NCBI RefSeq assembly: GCF_032854445.1
Contig: NC_088300.1
Span: forward strand, 37,104,458 to 37,168,457
Length of the DNA stretch: 64,000 nt
Source: Liolophura sinensis
Lineage: Eukaryota; Mollusca; Polyplacophora; Chitonida; Chitonidae
Direction: 5' to 3'
The notes under the pieces were generated by a model that was given only the letters and a program-made list of their open reading frames with translations, did not search any database and was not told where the DNA came from. The position numbers were made by a program, and so were the translations under genes. Shown in pieces: positions 44,301 through 57,500 of the stretch. Numbering within the stretch: the stretch's first letter is position 1; the number at the start of each line of letters is the position of its first letter.

Positions 44301-47300
44301 AAGTATGGCCTGGCTTTATACTGAGTATATGGCCCTAATGTACAATGGGGTTAACTAGGGTAACATATACATGTACATGTGTGGTTATCAGAGCAGTGTG
44401 GTAAGCAGGTGTGGTTATCAGTGCAGTATATGATATGTGTTCAGCTGTTCATCGCCTATTGTTTCGTACATGTACTTCATTGGTACGGGTAGGTTGCTAC
44501 TTGTAATTCTAGAGGCAAGTAGCAAACCTAACTATGCTGCTCAAGTAATGGAATTCTACCTGTATAATATATAAATGCACTGGTTGCTGTAAAGAGTATG
44601 AGCAGCTAGTCAGGGACAGAGTTGGAGGCCATTGCACATAATCTATTTATTAACCATGTATTGATGTACTTTTTGCTTCGCATATTTTTTAGTGAGTAGA
44701 GTTAATGGTCTGGACACCGATTAAAGAAGCAATACCGTCCTCGTATTTGAGGATGTGGAAAGTGCTTGTGTTATCAGATTTTACCTGCCTTTGGCCATGT
44801 GCATGGGCAACTTACATGTAAACATATTTCTGTTGTTTCGACTTGGCTGTCTATCATTAGGAAACATCGTGTTTTGAGGCAGGTAGATCGGTTTTTCCTG
44901 GATCAAGGCAGAATATGACCAGTATATGCGAAGTGTCTGAGATGATAGAATAAAGATGATGAAGGAAGTAGTTAGAAAGACATACATGTACATTATGTTA
45001 TGTAGCTTAAAAGGTAAATGCAGAATTTATGCCATCCTGTGGGTGCTGACTGTCTTAGGAGCTATGGACTTAAAGTTTGTTCTTTAGTCAACACTTTAGA
45101 ATATGTTGAATATAGAAAATTGACTATGTTGAAAATTTCTTCTGATACATGAAATGGGCATGGTGTTGACAATCCGAAACAAAAACATATCACCTTCAAA
45201 ATAAACGCAGTGATATTCCAGGTCTTGAAATAATGATAGCAACCATTGTAAGTGTTCATTCTAGTATTGCACTCCCAGACTCTGTACATCAAATCTGTTG
45301 GACATGCATACATTCAAAACATTAAAGACCGGATTTAGTCTGTTGTTCAGGAGATTGAAAATTGGGACAGTTTGAGTGATCAAGAAAGATGTAGTTGCAA
45401 CATGTACAAATATGTTTATTATGTAAGAATCAAACGTGATTTTATTAACCAGAATCAGGAAAAAAAATGTTACCTTATTTGTTTATAACACATTCATGTA
45501 CAGCAAAATCACGTGAGGAAAAGCTTTTTGATGCTGGCCTGATTCCAGTTGGGCATTAGTGTATTCTTTGTGTTTTCCAGATTGCATTTTATGTCTGTTA
45601 GATGATGTGTATGCATACATACACATTGTAGATGTATGAGGGCCATGTTGAAGGTACTCATTTGCATCACAATCTCAGTTTCTGTTCTGGCACACCCATG
45701 TTAAGTGCCTGTTAGGTTCACCCATGGCCTTAAATCTGAGGTAACCCAAGGCTGTTAAATCTGATCCCATGATAAAAATGCAGGGTTTTTTTATACTTGA
45801 TTTCAGTATTGTTAATTACAGGTTGTAAATTTACAACACTGGTCTCTGTGATAACATGCTACCAATGAATGTGGTAAATGTATATCCATGTATACATCAT
45901 GGTAAGGGATTGGCTAGCTCATAAGGCATTTGATATGTGGTTGGAAGTCTTTACATTGCAGCCACAAGCAGCCATTTTAGTCAGAGTTTTGGAGGTGTGG
46001 CGTGTTGGTCATATTTGCCTTTGGAGGAATAATTTGTCTGCCCTTCAGCAAAGTACTGAACATGTAAGATAATAAGCAGGTGCAAAACATGTAATAACAT
46101 TCCTACTTAAAACTATCTGCCAGATTCTCATTTAGTGTGTATTAAGGCTTGAAGATTTCAAGATTCCCGAGCGGCCATGCCTTGGTGGCAGTAAGTGGTT
46201 GATAGCGCTGATTCAGCAAATTAAGTGGTCTTACATGAAGTTAGAGAGAGATCATTCTCTTTCCACCAACATGACATAAACACTGTACTCACTGCCTCAC
46301 TCATTATTGAGTTATCTTCCCCACATGTAGTCAGGGGTCTCTTTGGCAGAGGTGGTTAGTGTGCCAGCGAGGCACAATGGCACAGGAACCTCTCACTAAT
46401 GTTATCGCCGCGAGTTCAAGACCAGCTAATGCTGACTTCCTCTAGGCCGTGCATGGGGGAAAAAACCCAAGCAGACATACATATATATAGTGACATAAGT
46501 ATGTCTATCTGGCCCACTTTATGCATGTAAATGTAGTTACATACGTGTGACTTGTGGGTCCATTACTGAATTATCAGCCCTCGCTTTACAATATGCAAAG
46601 TTCCTTATTGTTCCTGATTGTGAGATTTCCCTCCCTAAAGCAACATGTAGTTATGAATATGCAATGATAGTGAATGATAGTGGCAATGATAGTGAATTTC
46701 ACCACTCTGACTCTCGGCATGATTGGGGGCTCCATTTTGCAGGTTTTTGATATGTTATTATGTTTGAATTTTGTGAATTTATCATGTACATTTACACTAT
46801 AAATGTAGAGTTAATAAGAAGTTGATGAAGCGTCAGTGTTTTGTCAGTGGTTCAGGGGTGTAGAGGGCATTGTGCATCATCTATACAGCACTTACAGTAG
46901 TACATCACAAGAGGCTTCAGTCTGATCCTCACTCTGTAGACTGGGTGCTGTAGGTTTTCAGGAGGCACCAGGGCAAAGTTCTCATGTGGTCTAAAAATTC
47001 CTGTGCTTATAATGTTTATATGTACAGGCTTGAGACTCCTTTATTTCCAGCCAACCATGTCCAATAAAGAGCTGTTGGAGGAGGTGGAATGTGGGTAAAC
47101 TGGGCTGAGCAGTGACATGGGCGCTAGTCTGCTGTGTGACTGACTGACAGCAGTGAAGTGTGCACACACATGGACAAGTGCTGAGTAGGCCACCTCCGGC
47201 AACTGGCGGCTTGATTTACAGGTCTGACTGATAGAGCCCGATTTACATCACAAACACTGAGCAGGGAAATCAAGCAGACAAAGAAAGCCTCCAGAGATGT

Positions 47301-50300
47301 GTACATGTAGGTGTATGCCCACACCTCACCTCATCGTGTCTTCAGCACATGAATAAACAAATAATAAGTATTTATTATTCACTGTAAAAAGCACATATGG
47401 GTACATGTACATATATGTTGTGCTGGTACCCTGGTGCGGTGAAAGGGTTTGATTATTTTGTGGGCTGTACATGCACATGTTGGTCTAGCCACGGCTTCAG
47501 TATGTAGTCTACATGGTTTTAACACTGACAACATGAAATCACTGTATGAAATTTTGAAAAGGGCAGTAGACACCCGACCATGCACAAAAAATGTCACACA
47601 AGGAAAGACATCAAAAGGGTTGGCAGTGTTGTACTGTACCTATAGACCTGTTGAAGTATGATGTTTTCAGTGTGGGTTTCAGTTCACCTGTACGCACACA
47701 TATACATGTACATTCAAAATAATCAAATTTGGATCAAGTGTTGATGCTTATCAAAGTTTATATTTGTTATACCCTGCGTGTATTACTATGTTACAGGTCA
47801 GCCAGTACTCAAGGACTGTGCTCTCGATGTTATAAAGGTAGGTGTTGAATGGTCATTGGAAAGTTACATAATTGTATCTATGTGTAATCTTAGGATATTA
47901 AGTGACATTAAATCTTCTGTTCATGAACATTTAAATCATAATACTTAATCTATATGCATTTATTATGATGATATGGCACATTTTGTATGCATGCAGACTG
48001 TTAAAGTAAAGGTTCTTTAATAAGTCCAAATATAATAATGAGTAGACTACATGTAGCTGCTCATGTGTAATTGCCCCCAAATTTTCCTCCCGTTTATATT
48101 TAAGTTGCACATTTTGCACGATTCTGACACATGTAATTCTATTGGCTTTAAGTACATGTAAGGACCTCTGAGGTTTGTTTGGGGAGGTAGGGCCATAGTC
48201 TACTTGAAAACATGTCAAAACCAACAGTAATATTTATTTGTCTCTAAAACTGCAATTTTCTGGAGCAAAATCTTAGATCATTAATATTACCTGTAGAGGT
48301 GGTATAGTTGTTACCACATACAAGTCTATATGCAACAGTACATAGTGTTAGTGCTTGTACATGTAATAAAGGCGCATACAGTGTTTAATAATTTTCTCAA
48401 CTTAGATTTGAAAGTTAAAATTTTAAGATTTGAAATTTTACGACAGCCGTTTCTGACAATATTGGGACCATTGAAGTCACATCAGGTTTTTGCCACTTAC
48501 TGTAACATACAAACTTCTAAATTCCACCTTTAAAAGTGCACATAGATTTATGAATACATTCACCAAATGGACCTTGAAAAAAGCTATTTCAGGCAAAAAA
48601 TATGGATATGACATCACTGATAACCTCTGGTTCAAATGCTGACAACCGTAGAATCTGATGTTTTTAAAACTATTGTACTCAGAAAAAAACTAAAAAATAG
48701 ATTGAACTATTTCATCTGAAATATACTTCATTATAGTGTTTTCTTTGCCTTTAAGGCTCGAGCTGGTTGCAACCTTTAAGAAAATAGAAATGTTTTTGAA
48801 ACCCAGTTTTAAGACATTATGTACACGTAGAAAGAGCTTGAAAAGAAACGTGAACTTAGCTCAGTAGTACATGTATCTCTCAAATACATAATATAATCAT
48901 TTCCTGTTCAAGGGGCAAATAACACTTAGGATAGCTTATTGTTCTGGTTTATCCATCTGTCTTTTCAAATTTTTGTTCCTGCTTGATATCTTTTCAAACT
49001 ATGTCATTTTACTGTTTCATGCATTCTATGCATTTTATGCAAATTTTGTGTTTGCACAGTAAATGTATATTAATACACACTTTCAGACTTCAGAAATTGA
49101 ACTTTGATTTGGTTTGTGAATCCTTTGTTATGAAACCTAGCTAGGGATAGCTTTTTCTCCTGATTGTCTTTCTGTCGTATGGAGATTTTCATAGTACTTT
49201 GTATACAATCTGACCTTTTGTCGTTTCAGAACACGTTCAGAAATCCAAGGAAGCCATGCAGACCTCCCCATCAGGAAAACCTGGGTTGTCTTCTAAAGAT
49301 AAGCCAGACAGCTCTCTTAGAGTTACCCCTAAAGGTACCGTACATTTACTTGAAGACAACACTGTCAAATCTGACAACAAAGCAGTCAACCTTGCTCGGT
49401 GTACTTGCAACCTCTAATTATTTGATGTAGACAAATGCTGTAGGGTTGTGATCTTGACACAGGTTTTGTTAATAGCGCTTCTGTCAAATGCTGTGGTTTT
49501 CTGGAGGAATCATTTTGTCAACTCAGCCTGCTGATTTGATACTTCTGCACGACTTTCCATCCACAGCAACACGTCGCCCCAGTGCTGCTTCCATTGAAAA
49601 GGTTTTTTTGAATAGAGCTTTGCCTAATATATTTGTGCTCATAAGGCCATACCAATTTAAGTTGTTTAGTGGGCAACTTCTGAGGAGAGTGTAAAGATAA
49701 AAACAAAACTTAGAATTACCTAGTTTGTTGGAAATGTGGACTGTCACAGCCTGTAGAAGGAATATTTACATGATCAGAGAGTTTTCAAAAACAGGAAAAT
49801 CATAAAAATCAAAAACAAAATAAAAACTAAGGTGGAGTTTCACTTTCACTTTGATTTCATCGTCGACTAGCTCGTAAAACATCAGATAAAATTATGGTCA
49901 CACGGTGATATGTCACACATATTCATAACAAATTTCAGACAATAACAGGTATTCATGGTGATTTGTAAGTAATGTTAATGTGAGTATGTTCAATTAGTTG
50001 AGGACTTAAGATTGCTTTTGTTTTGTTGGTACAGTGCCCTCAACAGCATCTACCTCAAAGGGGGATAACTGTCATAAAAGCTCCTCTCCTGTATGCGACT
50101 CAAGTTTTGATGGAGCTGCCTGTAGTGCCAGCAGATTACACAGTGTGCTCTCTCCTGTTTTATCACAGAACTCCAATAAACTAAGTAATAATTCAAAAAC
50201 AGATATAAACAAAGACAGTGCTAATTCCGAGAGAGTGAATGTGGACTTGGGTTTGTCAGCCAGTGAGGTTACCTCGGACACGGCAAGTACTTCATCTGTA

Positions 50301-53300
50301 GTAAGTTGCCTCCCTGTAAATACACAGAACACTCCCTCAAGTTCAACAGATACGCCTTCATCCATGGACACAGAGCAGCGTGGAACCAAGCGGTAAGTTC
50401 ATCACCAAACCTACCTTATAATCCTCATGAAGTGCTAATAAACGGAAAGAAAGATACACATATCAGTAAAGAATTTTAATGAGACCTGATCATACAGGGG
50501 TAGAAAAGTTTGGCGACATGTTATAAAAAAAAAAAATTAGTATGGTTTCTAAAGCCTACTTTACAATCGGCCTACTTGACAAAATATTGAAAAAACATGC
50601 GACAGTATTTTCAGATAAGGTATTCAATGCTCCTTAGATGTACATGTAAATTGTACTTCATTCTTACATTTTCTTTTCCTTTAAGGTAGTATTTTGTGAC
50701 TATGTCATCATTTCTGGCTATTGATACCAGCAATGACTTCTGTGCTCGGATAGCCATAAAATCCATATAATTTATATGGAGTTTATGAATGAGGTTATTC
50801 TTGTCCTTTGTACTTTGTACAAATAATTTAGATTGTGTATAAGTTTACTTGCATCCAGCTGAAAATTATGTTCCGCAAATGGGACATGTACCAAATCTAC
50901 ATCAAAAAACATCAGACAAGTAAATGTACATAAATTTTTGATAAACAAGTGAATGTATATTCTTTGTGCTGATGTGATGGTATAGGTATAAATGTAATCC
51001 AGTCCAATGTTCATATTGGTACATTACATGTTGTTGGTGTTCAGGCGTCAAGTTACACATAGGTATATGTATGTGGACTACATGAACTGTTCTCTTATGC
51101 ATGAACTGGATAACAAGTACGTTTACCGTAAATGACCTCAAATTTCGCCCACAAAAGTGCATTTTTGTGGCAAATAAATGTCACAAAATATTATATTTGA
51201 TATATATTATATCTGAATTTGACGATTTTCCATTAGAATATCATCCCATGCTCCAAGAAAATCTCAAAACACCATTTTAAAATTAATAGAAATCTCAGAA
51301 TCAGGAAAAATCCTCAGGTTAGTCCTGGATGAAATTTATGGTCATTTAGGATAGATGTTTACATTTATTTGATGTACAGCTTTAAACGTTTCATAAAATA
51401 AGCTGTTAAGACTAATGAGATGATTCCAGACCGTACAGTTGCTAAATTGATACCAACTTAACATGATGAATACTATACAAAATCCATAGTTGGCAACGGG
51501 AAATAAATTGACAACTTCTTTTATGATCAATTTGTTAAAAATTAGCGTTATTCAGTAGCTGAAAAGTGTAAGTGTGTAGTACAAAACCTGCACTCGGGCA
51601 TGCCTGCTGTTGCAATCCTTTAGCTTGTGGAAGCGGGGTGGAGAAAGGGAGTTGGGGGCGGTACGGTGAGGCGACTGGACGGGGCTAATGCAGGTAAGTT
51701 TACTTGGGATGTATGCGTTGGGTAGGAGGCGGATTGGGTCCCTTCCTTCTGTTGGCATGGTCACTTTTATTTTTCAACAGAACATGCAAATAAGGCTAAC
51801 AGATCACACACATAAATTGAAGGAGTGTTGTAGTCAATACAGTAGAGGTGGAGGGTTACAGGGCTGATTGGAAGAGTGTTGTAGGCAGTACTATAGGAGC
51901 GGGGAGTTGCACGGCTGGCTGGAGAAGGGTTGTAGACAGTACGGTGGAAGTGGAGAGTTACAGGACTGGTTGGAAGAGTGTTGTAGGCAGTGCTGTAGAA
52001 GAAGGAAGTCACATGGCTGGCTGGAGAAGTGTTGTAGACAGTACAGTAGAAGTGGGGAGTTACAGGACTGGTTGGAAGAGTGTTATAGGCAGTGCTGTAG
52101 GGACGGGGAGTAACAGGGCTGGTTGGAGAAGTGTTGTAGGCAGTACAGTAGAGGCAGGGAGTTACAGGGCTGGTTGGAGGAGTGTTGTAGGCAGTACTGT
52201 AGGGGAGGGGTGTTACATGGCTGGCTGGAGAAGGGTTGTAGACAGTACAGTAGAAGTGGGGAGTTACAGGACTGGTTGGAAGAGTGTTATAGGCAGTACT
52301 GTAGGGACGGGGAGTAACAGGGCGGGTTGGAGAAGTGTTGTAGGCAGTACAGTAGAGGCGGGGAGTTACAGGGCTGGTTGGAGGAGTGTTATAGGCAGTA
52401 CTGTAGGAGAGGGGAGTTACAGGGCTGGTTGGAGGAGTGTTATAGTCAGTACTGTAGGGAAGGGGAATTACAGGCCTGGCTGGAGAAAGGCTGTTGACAG
52501 TACAGTAGAGGTGGGGAGTTACAGGGCTGGTTGGAAGAGTGCTGTGGGCAGTACTGTAGGAGCGGGGAGTAGCACGGCTGGCTGGAGAAGGGTTGTTGAC
52601 AGTACAGTAGAGGTGGGGAGTTACAGGACTGGTTGGAAGAGTGTTATATTCAGTACTGTAGGGACGAGGAGTTACAGGGCTGGCTGGAGAAGTGTTATAG
52701 GCAGTATTGTAGGGAAGGGGAGTAACAGGGCTGGCTGGAGAAGTGTTGCAGGCAGTATAGTACAGGTGGGGAGTTACAGGGCTGGTTGGAGGAGTGTTAT
52801 AGGCAGTTCTGTAGGGGAGGGGAGTTACAGGGCTGGCTGGAGAAGGGTTGTTGGCAGTACAGTAGAGGTGGGGAGTAACAGGGCTGGTTGGAGGAGTGTT
52901 ATAGGCAGTACTGTAGGGGAGGGGAGTTACAGGGCTGGCTGGAGAAGTGTTATAGGCAGTACTGTAGGAGCAGGGAGTTACAGGGCTGGTTGGAGGAGTG
53001 TTATAGGCAGTACTGTAGGGGAGGGGAGTTACAGGGCTGGCTGGAGAAGTGTTGTTGGCAGTACAGTAGAGGTGGGGAGTTACAGGGCTGGTTGGAGGAG
53101 TGTTATAGGCAGTACTGTAGAGGCGGGGAGTTACAGGGCTGGCTGGAGAAGTGTTATAGGCAGTACTGTAGGAGCGGGGAGTTACATGGCTGGTTGGAGG
53201 AGTGTTATAGGCTGTACTGTAGGGGAGGGGAGTTACAGGGCTGGCTAGAGAAGTGCTGACAGCAGTACTGTAGGGGCGGGGAGTTACAGGGCTGGCTGGA

Positions 53301-54543
53301 GAAGTGCTGATGGCAGTATTGTAGGGGCGGGGAGTTACAGGGCTGGCTGGAGGAGTATTGGAGGTGAGTGGGGGATTGTTTTCAGTTGGATTAGCAGAAA
53401 GGAACCATTAGTGCAGCAAAGATGGCTGTCAGACTAAATATAAAGGGAACTTTGGAACATTGTGCTTGATTGTTGGGAATTTTTCACCAGCTAATTCACG
53501 CTGATAATCGAACTTTAGCACAGACGGGATATTGGTGAAAAATGAGATGGAGTAAAAAGTGAACCACTTTTCATAACATAATTTCAAGTGATTTTTCAAA
53601 TTGGAATGTTAGCTGGAGAAAATCTCATGCATTCTGCTTTGGTATTTAGTATATCATGAATGATGACCTTGTGACTAGTAAATTAGCCATTTTTGTTATG
53701 ACATATCAACTTTAAGGTTTGTTTACATATGGTACCTGTAGAATATTGCTAATTGGCCTTTCAATCTGGTATCCCTCGGTGAGTTGGAATTGGTGCAGTG
53801 CGACCATGACAGCTTATAAATGACGTGTATTTTGTGTCCTCGGTTTTTTTCAGTGATGCATCAGTGCAAAGATAATAAAATATGAGGTTGAAATAAGCAT
53901 GTGTAAGTTAATAGCTACATGTAATTGTTACAGGCCAATGGCTGACATCCAAGAGGCACCAGACATGCCAGAGAAATCACCTCAGAAAAGTCGTAAACGG
54001 TGTAACGAGTGTAACTGTAAACTTGAGCTGGCTCAGAGAACCATTGGCCAGTGCAGATGTGGTAAGTTTCACTGCTACTGACCAGCCAGGGGAAACACAC
54101 GTATGTGAAAATGATACTTTGCAGTTTATGGATTCAATTTTTTCAGCTATTGAGTGATTTTGTTCGTGGATGACAATAGATTACTTTGGTGTGCTTTTGC
54201 TTCCAGTATTTGTAAACATTTTAACAACAATTGTGCATACTGTTTAGACCTGATATTGTCTGGCATGATTCTTTTCTGTAAACAGAAACAAACAAAAAAT
54301 GACAGATTGCATTTTTTGGAACTGGTAATAATTGTGGGAATAGTTCAGATGTAGTTGTTTGTATGTTAAGACTGTGCTCGCCTATTTTCAGGCTGTATAT
54401 TTTGTCCCCTTCACCGGCTTCCTGAGCTGCATAATTGTGACTTTGACCATAAAGAGGACGGGCGACGGGAAGCGCGGGAGAAAATGCTGAAACCCACGCG
54501 TCACATGGGCAGGTCTTGTAAGAGGATTGATTCAGACTCTTAA
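41386..54543 (+). CDS. ZFAND3: AN1-type zinc finger protein 3 orthologue (278 aa, 6 exons)
   Basis: Exons are 41386-41438, 47797-47837, 49230-49334, 50035-50392, 53934-54061 and 54392-54543. Splice phases match at every junction and give 837 nt with one terminal stop. Residues 12-29 form an A20 zinc finger (Cys12, Cys14, Cys26, Cys29) in KCPCGFWG and GLCSRCYK, split by intron 1. A low-complexity Ser/Thr-rich linker (about 32-185) comes mostly from exon 4. An AN1 finger follows, with Cys209, Cys212, Cys226, Cys228, Cys233, His236, His242 and Cys244, then [17 protein letters not shown], the family C-terminus. Human ZFAND3 is 227 aa with the same order, so the linker is longer here. A20/AN1 proteins bind ubiquitin or nucleic acid; the precise role is not settled from sequence. 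AATAAA hexamers lie at 55501 and 55972. Confidence 0.95.
43630..43810 (+). mobile_element. degenerate copy of the TACCCTAAATGACC inverted-repeat element
   Basis: GTGCATTTTTGAGGCCAATA, AATGTCCCAAAATATT, GTGCTGAAACTTCTGGTTTC and AGGTATCATTCTA follow the order seen in the copies at 51124 and 59418. The terminal repeats are not preserved. It lies in intron 1 of ZFAND3. Confidence 0.6.
44041..44216 (+). mobile_element. degraded SINE-like element, type A
   Basis: GGTTATGGGTTTCCTGCAGG, CTTTGCCAGGTTTCC and the tail CATAAAACATCAATCAAATA with AATAAAATAAA match the type A family. The tRNA head is not clear. It lies in intron 1 of ZFAND3. Confidence 0.65.
46340..46465 (+). mobile_element. SINE head fragment, type A, 3'-truncated
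   Basis: GGCAGAGGTGGTTAGTGTGC, CCAGCGAGGCACAATGGC, CTCTCACTAATG and GCGAGTTCAAGACCAGCTAA match the tRNA-derived head and box B of the near full-length copies. The common tail is missing. It lies in intron 1 of ZFAND3. Confidence 0.65.
51124..51353 (+). mobile_element. miniature inverted-repeat element (230 bp), intron 4 of ZFAND3
   Basis: The left end TACCGTAAATGACC and the right end GGTCATTTAGGATA are imperfect inverted repeats. Internal landmarks are AAAAGTGCATTTTTGTGGCA, AATAAATGTCACAAAATAT, AGAATATCAT and CTCAAAACACC. The element has no coding capacity. Confidence 0.75.
51840..53360. repeat. 51-bp minisatellite, about 30 copies, intron 4 of ZFAND3
   Basis: A GC-rich unit (GGGAGTTACAGGGCTGGCTG, GAGAAGTGTTATAGGCAGTA, CTGTAGGGGAG) repeats about 30 times. 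At least 27 consecutive units have a period of exactly 51 bp, with substitutions but no indels. Because 51 is divisible by three, one plus-strand frame stays open for 466 codons with a 17-residue repeat ([17 protein letters not shown]), and other frames are also partly open. Unit variants recur in a fixed four-unit order in the left half, indicating higher-order duplication. I treat it as non-coding intronic DNA. Confidence 0.93.
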
Positions 54544-57500
54544 CATACAGCTGGGTGCACTGTGTTGTATACAACAGTCTGAAGACTGAGTGAGGGAAAT
54601 GACTACTGAACACCTGAAGGTGTCAGCACCTTGTATCAGGAGGTGGGCAACATTTCAGTGAGCCACACGGATACGCTGTGTCTACATACATACATTAATG
54701 GGTGTATGATATCACCCATTTACATGTAAGAGAACACAGGATTGTGTTTAACTGACCTTGTGTAGTTATACATGTACATGTAGAGAGAGCTGTGAGTGTA
54801 ATACTACAGGAGCTGTACCTTCACAAGTGTGCCATGGCCTACAGACCAAGCACGCTACGCAGCGTTACACAATGCTACAACCTTGCTCACCACACTACAT
54901 GTGGCTACAGACAAGCCCAGATTTACAATACTTTTGCCCCCATTCCATGAGCGGGTCAGGCATAATCAGATATTCTCTGTGAATTTTAAGAAAATAGTTT
55001 GTGTTTGAACTTCCATATTTTTTGTTCTCTGTGTACATGCTTGTGTGTATTGTTCATACCGTGGTCCAGCTGCATCTGTATAGTTGAGCACTATCACCTC
55101 TTGGATTCTCACTTTCTCTAATAGCACCACCATCTTAACAGTGTCAGGAATGTGTGTTTGTCCTAGCAATAATATCATTTATTTTTTATTTTGACACAAC
55201 TGATGAAGGTCCAGAGTGGTTGTTCATTCTTACTTGACACCATTATGAGGGCTGCATGTCCTTTGAATGCTTTTATTGATGACTTGCAAAGTAAGGTTAG
55301 TCTTTGTATCAAGCCCTTGGGCAAATTGTAATGGTTGTTAACATATAAACAGTGTAAATTTATTCAGATATACTTGCCTTTATTTATCCAATATTAACAT
55401 CCAGTATACCTGGTGTGAAGTTTATCAGATGTTTTTTTTTTTGGGGGGGGGGGGGGTGCGGGGGTCAGGAAATTCGTAACATGTGAGATCTAAATGAGAA
55501 AATAAATCAGCTGTTTGCACTAATAAGATCAAATTCTGGTGTTTTCACACAGGCAATGCTGATTACAAAAACATAGTTGAGAGAATTTGGAATCACAAAG
55601 TTTGTGAAAAATGTACCAAGTTTTGTACAGACACAAAATTAAATTTGACTTCTAATTTTAACTGCTGGAAGAATGTGCGTTTTTTTTTTGTTTTTTTTGT
55701 TTTTTTTTTGGACCAGAAAGCACATGCATGTATGTTAATAGATTTTATGATGTGCAAAGCCTCTTCCTTGGTTACTGAATCCATGTGGTGTAATGGTTTT
55801 TTTAACTGCTATGTATTATCAGCATAGTATATGGTATTGAGACTGGGTAAATGCATAGTTCAGTTTTGGTTCACTAAAATGTCTGAAGTTTTCATCTGAA
55901 AAGGAAACATACATAAATTTACTTTGGGTACAGAGAGCTCAAGGAGAAAAATGGTATTTTTGCATTGTTTAAATAAAACGAAAAAGGCAAAATTTTTTCA
56001 GTGGTATGATCATGGTAAGGATAAGAAGTATATACTTCAGGTATTTTTTAAAATCTAGTTTGTGGCAGGTCTTTATGAGGGAATCAGTTACTAGACCTGA
56101 CTTTAGGAAGCTAGGAGGTGTAAAACGCTAGATCTGTACTGCAATGAAAAACCAGATTTTGAAAACTGCTATAAAAAGTATTTTTATAGTAACATGTAAG
56201 TATTTGGTGATGTATTTTTGCAGGTCTACATGGGATTTCTCCAAGATCATTAGTATGACAAAGACAAAACAAAAACATAAAAACTTCAGTGCACTCTGGG
56301 CGCACTATTTGAGTGGGGTACTTGTCATCTCATGTATACATTTGGCACAAGGTTAAGGAAGAGACTTTAAACCAGAACGCCTAAATTGTCCATAGTGCTG
56401 ATTGCTCTCCCTTTCTCCTGCATGAACCTGCGTTGGTTTCAAACAGCCTGACAATTCTTGGAATCTAGATAAGAAATGCGTGCATGTATGTTTTGTTTAC
56501 ACGTACCATTCTGGTTTGATCAGACGTTACCAGTTTTGAGCTGCATGTACTCCTCTAATATCCCAAGCAGACCCAAAATGCATGTGCCTTTTGATATTAA
56601 TAAAAACCCTGGTTAATTTTTTTCTTTTTTTCATTCCCTTACAGTGAAGCTTATTAAATTTCATGTTCGTACATCTGCCTTCTCCCCCAAAGCTAGTTGC
56701 ATGTATTATATTCTTGAGCAGAGGTAACAAATTTTGGATGATTTTACGCATTTGTCTCTTCTTAGGGCAATATTGTAGCAAGTTTTAAACTTAGGAAATC
56801 ACTGTATATGTACATCATCAAAAGCAAATTCCGTATGATAACCAGTAAATCGGTCCTGAAATATTCACTGATATGTTACTTGTGTGTCACAAGGATAGTT
56901 CAGTATATTGGACAACTACTTATTTTATGCATGTACTTTTACCACATTTCTGATAGGCTAACTAAAAACCAAGTTTGACTATGTGTAGACAACAGCAGTA
57001 AAATCTTAGTACAAATGTGTTTTCATACTCCAAATAAATTTGCAGACAGACCTGCAGTGTACACCAACCCATTGTCAACTCATCAAATGATACCTACATC
57101 ACATAGTTTACTGCCCGCCTGCCCTGTGCTATTATTACAGGCCATATTGTACATGTGGATGGGTTTTGTATTACCAGTAATACACAGTCATATTTATTTA
57201 AACCATTTTATATCTTCGTCCAAACCTGTATGGTTCCAAATATGGCTGTATTTATGCTTTTTCAACACGAGTTTTAATCATCCTTTACTTTGCCATTTAC
57301 ATGTTCTTACACCCAGCACAGTTTGATGACATACTACATGAAGTCTTCATCGTGGAAAAATCATTTCTAATTAGACTTATTTGATCAAACAGTTTTTTAG
57401 GTCGTACATGGTATTTAATGTACATGTCACAGTCCTGTAAAGTCAAGAGTGCTCGGTCAAATGCTAGTAAATACTTAAACATCAACTATTTGTAAGAAAC

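Noticed and set aside
49567-49601. Possible extra ZFAND3 exon ([11 protein letters not shown]) between exons 3 and 4
   Set aside because: It has an acceptor-like CAG and a donor-like GT, but including it breaks the phase-1 to phase-1 join between exon 3 and exon 4. Skipping it gives a continuous frame.
51848-53248. 466-codon open frame read as a repetitive protein gene
   Set aside because: It is wholly made of the 51-bp minisatellite. Other frames across it are also open for long stretches, it lies inside a ZFAND3 intron, and it has no signal peptide or start context of note.
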